Shown piece by piece: positions 11,864 through 23,574 of a DNA stretch of 64,000 nt. The translations under genes and the position numbers were made by a program. Origin of the DNA: Anastatus disparis (lineage: Eukaryota; Arthropoda; Insecta; Hymenoptera; Eupelmidae); NCBI GenBank assembly GCA_017163975.1, contig JAFFSR010000251.1, positions 7,812,001 to 7,876,000 of the forward strand, given 5' to 3'. The notes beneath the pieces were generated by a model. The model had not been told where the DNA came from. It searched no databases and saw only the letters and a program-made list of their open reading frames with translations. Numbering within the stretch: position 1 is the stretch's first letter; every line of letters starts with the position of its first letter.

Positions 11864-14436
11864 ACAATCAGATCTATCGGGTATATATCGGCTGCATTAC
11901 TTTCTCTTTTTTTTCTACTCTTTTACTCTCCTTCAAGGATATATATACATATATATGTTATGCACGAGGATTCAATTTACAAGATTGATCTCCAAAAGCA
12001 ATTTTTGAATAAGGAATTCGGGATATTCATTACCTGAAGCTCCGAAGGAAAAGCTATTAAACTTTGATTAAAAGATGGCAGTCTAGTTTTATCTTTTTTT
12101 TCTCTTTCATTACTCTACCCTAACTTTGTATTTTTTTATTCCTTTTGTGATTTCGATATATATCAAAAGTGAAGAAAAAGAAAGAAAAAAATCAGCAAAG
12201 TCTTGGTTATAAACGTGATATAATGCGTGATAAATGTTTAACGCGATTTATTATATAAGTACATCGAACTTGTTTTAACACGATTTTATTTTATGCGAAT
12301 TACTCGAATATTATTTAAATTTTCTTTTTATTTTTATGCAAGGTAATTTTGTTCAGTTTATTTTAAATGACTGTTTTTTCCTCTTGCCCAGGTTTGATTT
12401 TGAATTCGTGACACGTTCGTGTTAGCAGCTTTTTTTCTCTCTCTCTTCCAGCTCTCTTCTCTTTAAAAGAATTTATATGTGCCATTTATGTATTAAGATA
12501 TTATCCTTAAAAAGAAGAAGAAAAAAAAATAAAGAATTATTTTCAAGAGAGCAATTATAAAGATATTATTGGGATAAGGATTTAAACGGTAAATAATTAA
12601 TGAACTTAACGATTTAACGTTACGTGTTTAATGAGAAATGAAGTTAAATAAAAATAGCATTTAAATAAGCGTTTCTGGAAGTATTTTAACAAAATTTTAA
12701 AAAGATATTTCAGTTCACCTATATATTTTAGATTGTATCAGTAACGTAATTTAAACGTAATACGTTCTGAAATTATTGAAAAATCGATGATTTTATTAAT
12801 TACGAAAATATTGCTATAAAAATTAAAACTATAGTAATTCTGTTATCCCGCGTAATGTGTTATAATTTAATTAAAATGCTTATTCAATTAACTGAATTCT
12901 CAACAGTTTCGTGAAAAGCTCCAAGTTATTGATAATGAAAAATTAAACATCATTAATTCCAAGTGCCTTAATTAATGCTTACATCTAATGGCAATTATTC
13001 GTTAAATACAAACTTGAGAAAAGTTTTTTCAACGTAAAGTGTTAAAAGCAAAGTACTTTTAAAAAACAAAAAAAAATAGTGAGAAAAAGGCAACGTGATC
13101 TGTTTTAATTTTCATTAGAGATCTATTTTAAAAAAAAAGGCCTTTGCTATACCATGAATACAGATATACACGAATATACAAGCTTTAACACGGGTTAAAC
13201 TAGACTGGATTGTAATTTACTTTCGTCTTTAGAATGCAAATGACCTTTGGGCGAGTAAAACAAATTCTATACTTAATTCTCTAAGCTTGTTAATAATTTA
13301 GTTAACGAAATCCAGAGCTCAACGTACTTAATTATTTTATAGACACGAAAATAATACGATGCGTTGGAATGTAACAAATAAAAAGCAATAAATAATGAAG
13401 ATCGATCACGTTTACTTTTCTATTTTATCTTAAGTTTCCAAACAAATTTTTATTATTTATTTGCAATTCTCTGTACAAATAACTTGCCAAACTTTACTCA
13501 GCAAAAAAATTAGATAACAGCATCGAGAGAGGAAAGTATTGCATGGCAAAGCAGAAGAATGAGAGAAAAAAAGAAAGGAACATGGGCTTTGCTTTGCGCA
13601 GTATATGTCAAAAAAAGGAAAAAAAAACAAAAGCACCTGTCTCTTAGGCTCTTTAAGACAGAAAGAAATGGGTGAAGGGAATGAGAGAGAGTTCTTTCTC
13701 TCTCTCTTTCATTATCGACAATTTATAACCGTCCACTTAGGCGAGGAAAGCTGAACGAATCACGCGTGTGTCCGTGTGTGTGTTCGCTTATACACAGAAG
13801 CCAAAAGGCTGAATTAATTCTCTTAAAAGAGAGAAGAGAGAAGGACAAGAATCCTTTCTATAAAAGAATGATACGGTAGCCAATTCCAACAGTTTGTTGC
13901 ACTCTTCTTTCTTTACGCGTCCATATATACATGTATATATATAGCCATATGTACAAGAGAGAGAAAGGAAAAAAGGAGACTTAATAAAACGTATTATGCT
14001 GAGTTTTTTTTCTTTTTTTATAGTTTTTTTTATTCTTTGTGCCGCAGTAACAGAAGATTGATGCAGCAGTGTATAACTGCAGAAGGGAGAGAGAGAGAAG
14101 TTGCATCAAAAATTGCATGCGCCATGGTAAAAAGTTTTTCAAGCGTTACCAGACGACATACAGACTGCAAGGGAATCGTATTATCTTTAAAGGAGAAGGA
14201 AGAAGATTTAAAACAATTTTTTTTTCCTTTTCTTCTCTTATTTTTATTTTTCCTCTTTTGGTTTTGTTATTGCACGTGCTACACATGCGACATGCCTCGC
14301 TAAATGAATATCTTTTGCAAGAGAGATGAACGCGCATATACCACCGCCCCTTCTTCTTTTGAAAATTCAATGATTCTTAACGTTTGTTATCTTGTTCATT
14401 TATAATTTTTTTTTCTGATTCAATTTTTTTTTTCAG

Positions 14437-14478
14437 AAGGCGGAAAGGAAGCAATTACAGATTGGCTTTAATTCATGA
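14437..14478 (+). other. Weak candidate terminal exon after polypyrimidine-CAG
   Basis: A T-rich tract ending TTTCAG (14431-14436) precedes a 13-codon open frame, KAERKQLQIGFNS, that stops at TGA (14476-14478). The acceptor consensus is good, but the frame is too short to be evidence of coding and no partner exon was found. It could equally be a decoy splice site in a long intron. Confidence 0.1.
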
Positions 14479-15915
14479 CCATTAAATTAATTTATATCGG
14501 TCAATTTATTATTTATGTTTTTATTACGCGTTTTACAGATGATAAATCGAAAAGTTTATTTGATATTACGTTGAGTGTATTTAATATGCGAAAAATGATG
14601 TACGTCTTCTCATTAAAGAGACACTTGCTTTCTCTGACGTGTTAAATTACAGATTCGAAATTTGTAATTTAATCGATTGATGGAAAAGGGAAGATGCACT
14701 TTAAAAATTTATTGAAAAGTTATTCATAACGATTAGTCATTTCAGAAATATTAGTTCAATCTTAAACTCAATTTGTTAAAATAATTTAATTTTTTTATAA
14801 TACAAAAGAATCGTTTGCCGATAATAATTACGTAAAAAATTCAAACGTGTACCTTTTTAGATTTAGAAAACAAAATATAAATATAATATGAACGAAACGC
14901 TTTTTGCAACCAGAAATTGACTATTAAACCTATTAAGGATAATTTATGCTAACCATATTTGTTTGATTCCTACCAGAGATATATTTAAACTTTTACAATC
15001 TTATGTATTTTCACTTTCATTTTCCGCTTCAATAATTAGTTATTACAAAGGTAAACAAAATAATCATACAAGAAACGTCGATTATAAGTACTTTGTATCT
15101 GATACCGCATCAAGACAAGATTTTCTATATTCTTTTTGTTAATCAAAATCTAAACGTTGTACATGGTAATAAAAAAAAACTATTTACTTTCTACCTTCTA
15201 ATGTACATTCTGTATAATATCAGTATAATGCCCATTTAGTTCTAATACGTACTGAAGCAGTTGTGCATCGACAACACGAAAAAAAGAAAAAAAAAGTATC
15301 CTTTCATCGATCGTCACGTGAGGAGCCTTTTATTATAATGTACTTTTTATCCTTTTTAAAAAAGTCTACATCCATGTCAATTTTTTTTTCTTGCCTTCTT
15401 TTAATTCTCGTTGCACGCGGAGAAAAGTATATAAGGAAACGAGATGAGAAAAGCAAGTTTAATCGTTCTTGTAAGAAAGATTTTTCTTTGAGAGAAGCTC
15501 CGAACTATAAAGATTAACTCCCTCATTTGTTCGTCGTTCTTCTCTGATCTTTTGGCGTTTGGCAAACTACACTATACGCGATGCGCTCCTATAAAAGGAT
15601 GGAGAAATTGAGAGAGTGGAAGAGAGATGAAAATGTTGAAATTTGGCCGAGCTTGTTCAAGCGAAAAACTAATTTTGTTGAAAGGTAGAATTGTATTTGT
15701 GTGTATACGTGTTCGTGTACGTGCAAGAGGAAAGGCAAGTTGATGACACGCTTGCAGTTTAAAGGAAAGAAGGAAACAAATTTTAAAAAGAGATTATGAA
15801 AATTTATAATTTTGCGTACTCTTTGATATTATATAATTAGTGACTTTACATTATTTTTACAAAAAAAATTAGATATACAGGAATTCTATTGCCTATCATT
15901 ACAGTGTCTGATATA

Positions 15916-16110
15916 TTTTTTTTTATTAACGTCACTGTATTTATACTATCATTGAGATGCTAATTAGCGACGGAGGTCGTCAATGTGTTTGTAAACAAAG
16001 CACATGCTACAAACCGTTATGCTTTTATCAATCGGCCGAGAACGGGATTCGAACTCATAACCTCGAGATTACGAATCCATCACTGTACCGACTGAGCCAT
16101 TGACGACCTC
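15916..16110 (-). mobile_element. tRNA-derived SINE, copy 2 (full length)
   Basis: Full-length copy on the minus strand: the T-rich end at 15916 is the A-rich tail and CCTC at 16107-16110 is the head. The B box is visible as GGGATTCGAAC (16044-16054) on the + strand. The head (16098-16110) and its downstream partner (15973-15985) are perfectly complementary, 13/13, although this copy carries an A in the head where most have G (GTCAATG for GTCAGTG); the partner carries the matching change. The tail stem is GTCGCT with AGTGAC, which needs one G-U pair. No intact tRNA gene is implied, because the acceptor arm does not pair as in a tRNA. Confidence 0.9.
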
Positions 16111-16288
16111 AAACTTTGTAATATACAAGAAAATAAAATATATGAATGAAATTTCAATTTAAAAAAGATTGAATTTTTCTTTAAAGTTAATATAAAAGAC
16201 TATTTTCTACAATTCTCTCATATACTTTATATTCCATTTTATAACAATATACATCTTCATTATTTCGGCATTCCAAAATAAGAAGAGA

Positions 16289-16348
<60 letters not shown>

Positions 16349-17165
16349 CTGTCTAGAAAATTTTATTGTAAAATAAAGAAGTACAATTTCGTTGCATTGC
16401 AAACAAGTGAAACATTCAAGAAATTCTCCAAGAATTTCTTCCTTACGTAAATCTTTCTTGATTGTTCTTAGTGATTCGAAAATATAAATCCGTTACGAAA
16501 ATGCATTATCTGAGAGTAAAATTTAAAGTATGTTAGACGTATAAGTTGGATAGAAAAAAAATGCATACTTATCGGAATAATTTTAATTTTAAAATAGTGA
16601 AAAAGAAATATTTATATATTAAAAAAAAGTTATGTATATATTGAATTATTGGAAAAATGACATGATTCTCTTTATTTTATGCAGTTGAACTTTAAATTTT
16701 AAATTTAATATTATAAAAATTTTATTCTATCAAATTAATGAAAAATATTTATTAACAAATTTAATTTTTTAATAAATACTATACATAGTATTTATTAAAA
16801 CAAATAATACAAATTTATTACTTAATCGTATGAAGATAATAAATTTATTATAATATTTGCTAATAATTTTGAATAGCATTAAAATTTTCAGCTATATCTT
16901 TTTTTTAATCAAAAGAATTAAATTTTCTAGATTTTTGTCGAATAAGTCTTCAAACTTCTGTTAAAAGGTCATATTCAGCTCTTTTTCAAAGCAATCTTTA
17001 AAACTCAGAAAAAAGTTACCATCAGCTTTGGCACTATACAAGTTTATAGAGATCTTTGAATTCAGAAATCTATAAAAATATAATATATGAATTATAAAAT
17101 ATATTTTAAACTATTTTCTTTTTGCCTATGACCTCGCCTTCACCGTGAAAACAAATAGTATATTA
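16111..17165. other. Gene-free AT-rich stretch
   Basis: Apart from the (TA)n microsatellite, this is AT-rich sequence with frequent stops. No gene or structured element was recognised. Confidence 0.6.
16291..16347. repeat. (TA)n microsatellite, about 57 bp
   Basis: An uninterrupted alternating AT run. A minus-strand open frame of repeated Tyr-Ile over it is an artefact. Confidence 0.95.
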
Positions 17166-17283
17166 TTCACCTAGGGAGTAAAAACGAAAAATGTCTTAAA
17201 TCGTATGTTAAATGTCACCCGAGCCGAAGGCGAGGGTGACAAACATACGATTTAAGGGATTTTTCATTTACTCCCGTGGAGAA
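17166..17283. repeat. Long inverted repeat (hairpin 1 of a pair)
   Basis: Two arms of about 50 bases face each other. The 5' arm runs from TTCACCTAGGGAG through TTAAATCGTATGTT to GTCACCC (ending 17220); the 3' arm runs from GGGTGAC (17234) through AACATACGATTTAA to CTCCCGTGGAGAA. Blocks of 14, 9 and 7 bases match exactly, with small indels between. The apex (GAGCCGAAGGCGA, 17221-17233) can close further through GCC-GAA-GGC. The hairpin is much richer in G+C than the DNA around it. It looks like part of a foldback element or a subterminal hairpin of a DNA transposon; I cannot name a family. Confidence 0.75.
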
Positions 17284-17289
17284 TATACG

Positions 17290-17379
17290 ATTTTTTTACA
17301 CAGGCAGCGTACAGTGGGTACCTTACTTTTCGCTAGGAGGGAATAAAGTACCCACTGTACGCGCCCTGTGTAAAAAAAT
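17290..17379. repeat. Long inverted repeat (hairpin 2 of a pair)
   Basis: Immediately after hairpin 1, a second inverted repeat has arms 17290-17321 and 17348-17379. The arms share TTTTTTTACACAGG, GCGTACAGTGGGTAC and their complements, differing by only one or two bases, with a 26-base loop. The nearness of the arms to identity suggests recent origin, or maintenance by gene conversion or replication-linked repair. Together with hairpin 1 it forms a double-hairpin block of about 215 bp. A 63-codon open frame crossing it (17276-17467) is not protein-like. Confidence 0.8.
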
Positions 17380-19850
17380 ATTTATCATATTTCAAAGCTT
17401 GTTCAATAGCAACGAAAAGTCAAAACCATTCTACCAATTTCGATTTGCAACTAAAACAATTGAATAAATTTTGTTTTGTAAAAAATTTTGATTGAAAATT
17501 TTTGAAAACGTGAATAAAAACTTTTAGCTTTCTCAAAAAAAAAGGAAAAATGAATAGAAAACATTTGAAACATTTGATTTTTGCACAAAAAGCGCAAGAA
17601 AAAGTACTACCCATTTTTTTCAGTCAAGTGGACGTTGAAGACTCGGGCGCATATTGCACTCTCCCCTAGTGGGAAATCGCTTGGTCGAAGTTTAAATATC
17701 GCGTTCGTTTTAAATTAACGGTAGGAGCTTTCGTTAAAAATAAAAAAAGGGGACACTAAACGAAACGATGTCTACCCAAAGTATTCGGGTTTGGGAAAAA
17801 AAATTAAACGAACTATGGATTCTCAATGGAATACTAGTAACATCCAACGAAGGGTTAGTAGATGCATAGAGGATCGGTTTTGTTATATAGTAGTTTGAAT
17901 GTAAACGTTCACCCGCTGAATTTTATGTAAGATACATTATTTAGACGATTATCATGCTTTTGTGAAGTATTGTTTCTTATCGTTTACTATCTTTTTTTTC
18001 TCTCTTTTTTCCTGTCTTTCATTGGTAATGGTTCCTGTATTTTATTGAAAAACAATCTGTATTTATTAAAAAGCAAACTGAAAAAATGAACAAAGCAATA
18101 GTGAGGATTCAAGAGTAAGTTACATTGTACAGATTGATTTTGTCATGGATTTTAATAGAAAATAGAAGAACATATTTTGTCGTTAGCATATTCTATCATA
18201 GCTATTTAAAATCTATGACTCATCTTTTTCAAGAGTAGATGCAAACTTAGACATTCATACCCCAAATCATAGAACTTTTAGTATGTTTTCGGTTAAAATT
18301 ATATTTTTCGTTTTTTATATTTATAATGAAACTATTTTTTTTCTATATTTATAGAGTGTTAAATATTTTATTTTTTTATATTATTTATACTCGTTATACA
18401 ATTGATTATTCAATTTTTATTTTGTAATTTTTTATGTATTTTCTTTTTAAGTCAAATATGGCTCTACCTTATGGTTAAACAAATGCCTCACTTTCCTTAA
18501 AAATTTTCTAGTTGTATACTGTAAATCAACAATCAAACTTTTTTCTCACTTTATTATAATCTAAATGATATTATATAATTTTTATTATGAGATAAAGAAA
18601 TCTTTTATTTATATAATATTTATAAGTTTTATTGAAAACTTAAAAATAAATTTTGGATTATCACTTTAATTCCAAAAATTTATATAGCACTGTTAGATTA
18701 GAGAATGTATGTTAAACTATTAAAGCTTTATTTTAATAATAAAAATAGTAATTCCAGCATTGATATTTTGTTTGACAAAATACGCAACTAGAAAAGTAAG
18801 ATGCGATTTAAATAAAAGGTTTTACTATCTCGTAAAAGTAAAAAAAAAGTTTTTATTTTAAAACGTAACTTTTTATAGACTTGTAGTTTATTAAAAAAAA
18901 TATTAAAGTAACTTTTAAATAATGTAAATAGTAATATTATTTTACTTTCTTTTGCTTTCAGATCAAACATCATCAGCTTCGTGAATTTGTCAACCATAAA
19001 GAAAAACCAAAAATACGCAATGTTTATTTTGATCGTCAAATAGTCGTACGTTATTTTAAAGCATAGAGATCGAAGCAAGCGAAGCTTTTTTTTGGCTACT
19101 TCAATGTATCCTAAAACTAGAAACAGGGGTACATTTTCTACGTTTACTTGCGTTTATTTTTTCGCGACACGTGTGTATGCACCGTTTTTCCATCAAACAC
19201 GTTAGTTTGCGTGAAAAAAAGCACTTCACTAGTATTATTGTGTAAAGCGCAAAATTGACTTTCCTTTTTTTATTCTTTCTATTGTACCGTAGCAATCTTC
19301 TTTCTTTCTTCCTTTATTTTTGTTTATTTTTTCGAGGTTGACTGTATCGTTTTACTCATAGAATATAAAAAAAGAGCTTTTGTGATAGCGAAAAATATCG
19401 GTGCACTTCTACGGTAAGCTTAACGAGTTTCTGCTCTTTGAATTGGAATTCGTTGTTTGCCATGGTTGTGGCATTTAAAAATAAAAGACAAGAAATATAA
19501 TACAGATAAATATATCAATATATTGCAAAGCAATACTATATTGATACTGTGCTTACAAAAAATATTATTTTTTAAATTTTGTAATAAACATAATTTTAGT
19601 TTCTCTTTCTTAATTATTAATATTGAATACAATCATCATCTGATTTCATTATAATTAAAGTTTAATCGCTAAAAAAATTTTAATAAAATACATATTTTTA
19701 AAAACATTTTCCCCTTGTAAAAAAATTTGGAGGTTATGTATACTTAAATTCATATATACACAAGAAGAAATACATAAGAATCTTGTGAACATTTTTTAAA
19801 ATATGAAAGGTTTTATAAAACTCTATTAAAGCAGAAAATGGACTGCTCAA
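17380..19850. other. Gene-free stretch downstream of the double hairpin
   Basis: Positions 17620-17900 are somewhat richer in G+C than the rest and include CCCCTAGTGGGAAA; they may belong to the same decayed element as the hairpins, but I cannot show a matching end. The remainder is AT-rich with no gene. The minus-strand open frame 18788-19078 is Phe/Lys/Leu-rich and has no recognised domain. Confidence 0.5.
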
Positions 19851-20058
19851 GAGGTCCCAGTGGCTCACTCGATAGAGCGATGGATTCGTAATCTCGCGGA
19901 TGCGAGTTCGAATCCCACTCTCGACAATCGATTGACACAAGCACTACTGTACGTTACATGTACTTTGTTCACAAACACACTGAAATAACCTCCGTCGCTA
20001 ATTAATATCGGAATGATAGCATTAATACAGCGACGTTAAATAAAATAAAAATAAAAAA
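19851..20058 (+). mobile_element. tRNA-derived SINE, copy 3 (full length)
   Basis: It begins GAGGTCCCAGTGG, one or two bases short in the head relative to other copies. The A box starts at 19861, the anticodon region reads ATTCGTAA (CGT), and the B box GTTCGAATCCC lies at 19906-19916. The distal partner reads CACTGAAATAACCTC, so head pairing is only partial here. The tail stem GTCGCT/AGCGAC is perfect, followed by GACGTTAAATAAAATA and an A-rich end. A minus-strand open frame over this copy (19734-19940) is a translation of the tRNA-like body. Confidence 0.9.
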
Positions 20059-23000
20059 TTCGTCAAATACTCTTCTATTGGAATAAATATTTTTTGTATT
20101 TTATTAAGTTATTGTACTTACTACTATTGTACTTTAGTTAATTATTAATATTATTTTACTTAAATAACTTTAATTTTTTGTGACGCTTTGTACCAGACCT
20201 ACTTATTTATCTCTGTAAGTTTCATCCATGTAAATTTTAATATGTAATAATAATAATAATTTTACGTAAAAACTTTAAGGTAATCTTGTATATTTTTCCA
20301 TAATTTTTTCTATAGATGATTCTCTAAATAATCATGCAGTCTTATCTATACATATAACAAGCAGATTTTTTTAAAAAAAGACTGACAAGAAATATTCCTA
20401 CAAATGCAAAAAATAAATTTAAAAAAAAAGAAATGATTTGATCCTTTTTATATTACGATTTCCAATAATTTGGTCATATTAATGTACAGGATTTATTATT
20501 CGTAGATATTTCATACATGATATCAATAATAAATAAAAAGTTCTACAAACAGAGATGAATATTTTCTTTTTTCATTGTTTTTATTATAAAAATATTTTAT
20601 GCAACTTTAAAAATAAATCGCACCAAGTATTTTACTTTACAATTATATTGACATTAAAGTGGATTTAGTAGTGTCTTTCTCATTTTTTATACGACCTTTT
20701 TATACAATTGAATTGAAAATTAAGTACCAATCTCGTAAATAAAACGCAATGAAGCGTTTAACACTTTACTTCTTCCATTTATACATGCACCTTTTAAAAA
20801 ATAAAAGTGTCTTAAGCGAAAATAAATTTTTTAAATTTTATACATCTCTAGCTCGCAATATTAATTTACTGAAGCGAATCGAAGTACCGATAAAAAGTTT
20901 AAATTTATGTATATAGTTTTAAAAATAACAAAAAGAAAAATGAATAAAATAACGAAAAAAAAGAAGAAAGGCAAGGAGAAGAACATGTACCAGAAAATCG
21001 CAATGGATCACCGCAGCGTGTGCACGAACTTCATGAATGTTTCATCAATGAACTCGTCCTTAGCAAGGATTTTTCAAACAGTTTGCGAGTTTTGTTTCGA
21101 ATCGCGAGTAACACTCTAACTCTTTTTTTTTCAAACGTGTACATATATGCATCAAATCATTGCAGTAGAGCGTAATGGAGAAAGAGAGAATGGGAAAAAC
21201 AAAGAGAGAATAAAGTAAAAGAGAAAAAAAAATGTAAGAGAAATAGAGAGAAAAGTGTACCAAATATCGGGAGTATATAAAGGGCCATTGTATTAATTCA
21301 ATTGCAGTTATCTGGCCACGTTATAAGGTCGGTCTGTTATGAATGCAATATCGTTCTGAATTTCATGTAACTCATGTGCATTAAAAGAGAAAGATATGCT
21401 ATCCAGAATGTGAATATAAGAGAAAGAAAAAGGAGAAAAAAAGCATAGAAAAGACAGTGAACATGCGGAAAGAGAGATATTCGATGCAGTCACTTGGCTT
21501 CAGTTTAACGGGCCTTTTAAGGTTTTTTTTTTCATCTTTTTAGGTCTTGCTGTTAGTACCCCTTAAGCGACGTAATCTATCGAACCTGCAACTTTCTCTA
21601 TATTTTTTGTTTTTTCGACTTCTTTTTTCAACTCTCATTCGTTTTATGTATATGGGGAGAGACAAGATATGTGAATTCACGGGAGTTGTTTCGCGATATA
21701 AAAGTAGAAATAGAGCGAAAGCTAAAAAGTTTAACGGATAGGAAACAGAGAATGGGTTAATTTTTCAACCACAAAACTCTTATGGTTTCAACGTCGATGG
21801 TCCGTGTATGATAAAAATTAACTTCGTGTATCGTCATACAAGAGAGAAAAAAAAATTACGAATAGTTAAAGTTGAGCGAATGAAAGAGAAACAAGACAAT
21901 GAACTTTATCAATACAAAAGCGACTTAAAATTTTAGGATGCATTATCATCATAAATTTATACGATTTCAATTCTCAGAATAAGAATAAATTGCATTATGT
22001 ATGAAACCACTTTGTTTTTTTGATAAAGCTACAAATTATTTAAATTTTTTATTAACCAATAAACAAATGAAATCCTTAATAAAAATTAAAAATCATTTTG
22101 ATGAATTAGAGTTTTGACTAATAAAAATGCTTTTAGTTTTACCAGAGTTATCCAAAAAAGTTTGAAACTTTTAATTATTTTAATAAATACAAAATTAATG
22201 TTTAATGAAACACTAATTCGATATGGATTTTATTTGAGGAAAAAAAGTTCCATTCGATAGTCGTTATCGGCGTAATGTATAAGTATTAAATGAATTTAAC
22301 ATGATCTATTAAAAATGTAATTAAATTTTTATTTATTGAATTTAGTCCAAAATTTAATAAATATTTTAATGAAAATGAAAAAAAAGCTTGAATAATTCTT
22401 TAATAAATAAAAATAATTAATTTTACCTTTCGGTGCACAGAAATTCAGAGGGAATAAAAAAAATTGCTAAAGATTTAAAGTAATTTTAAATCCATTCACA
22501 AAACAAATGTGTTTTTCAATTGAAATATGCCAATGCATAGTGAAAACAATGCGTACAATAAAGAGTACAAATGTTCGCATAAAAAAAAATTTTACTTAAT
22601 CTACATCACTTTTTATTGAACTTGTATGAGCAATTTTAAAATTTATTTTCAATCGTCAAATGCCTAATTCAAAATACAATAGGAAATTCAATTTCTTTTT
22701 TTTTAAAAGCATTTTCGATCAAAAACAAACTGAAAAAAATCTATATATCCGAAAATAGAAAAAAAAATATATATGTATGTATATATAACTTAAAAGTCAC
22801 TCAAAATTCCATTTCACGCTACAGTCACTTTGTATACTAGTTTTAACGCGGATGCACCTAACTCACGAGTGTTTTGTTCCACTAACCTGATAAAAAAGTA
22901 ACGTACGAAAAAGCAACTATCTCACAATTGTACTGAACAAAAGCTCCACATATGTACACCTAGTATATGCTTTCATCTATTTTCTTCTAAAGTGGTTACA

Positions 23001-23511
23001 TACACACAGATAAATGGGTATAACTCGTGACTATGTTTTTGTAACCTCAATACATTGTGCAAATAGTTATCTTTTTTTTCGGGGTGGAAGAAAATTAAAT
23101 TTTGTCCAAAATTGAAAAATATGAAATATTAAAACTTGTTGAAATTTAAATATTAATTAAAAGAATTTGTTTTATGTTCAGGCACACACGTTCCTATGCA
23201 TAAATTTTGAGCTTAACATATTCAATGTAACATTTTAAAATCAACAATTAAATGCTTATCAATTTTTTAATCTAATGGTCTAAAATGTTATTTTATCACG
23301 TAACATTGTTGTTAAAAAAAATTAATTTTTTTTTCAACAATGAATCCAATTAGTTATACAAAACAAGTTAAGTGTTTTTATTTATTTAACATTTTGGTAC
23401 ATGTTTTTCAGTCGAGCAACAGTGACTTATTTCGCAACCTCCAGAAAAGGCCAGACCACAGAGCATCAAGTGTTATAGCCAGTTTCGTCTTCTTATTTCA
23501 CAAGCAATATC

Positions 23512-23574
<63 letters not shown>

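Larger units (their letters stand above)
4310..15915. other. Long gene-free low-complexity stretch
   Basis: About 11.6 kb with no convincing gene. It holds TG-rich DNA (4776-4840), CTT-rich DNA (5116-5159), AT-rich quasi-repetitive DNA with recurring TATATGAT/ATAATTAT words (about 5740-6190), a (GA)n and purine block (8089-8212), (GA)n at 11844-11863, and purine-rich stretches around 13.5-14.1 kb and 15.3-15.5 kb. The longest open frame (7408-7983, minus, 191 codons) is Phe/Leu/Ser-rich at one end and Arg/Glu/Lys-rich at the other, as expected from CT/GA repeats. Two splice-acceptor-like candidates are listed separately. Confidence 0.6.

Noticed and set aside
16291..16347. CRISPR-like or satellite array
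   Set aside because: This and the other tandem tracts are simple microsatellites without spacers or longer repeat units.
21275..21284. TATA box (TATATAAAGG)
   Set aside because: AT-rich DNA yields many such words; no initiator, downstream element or coding frame supports a promoter here.
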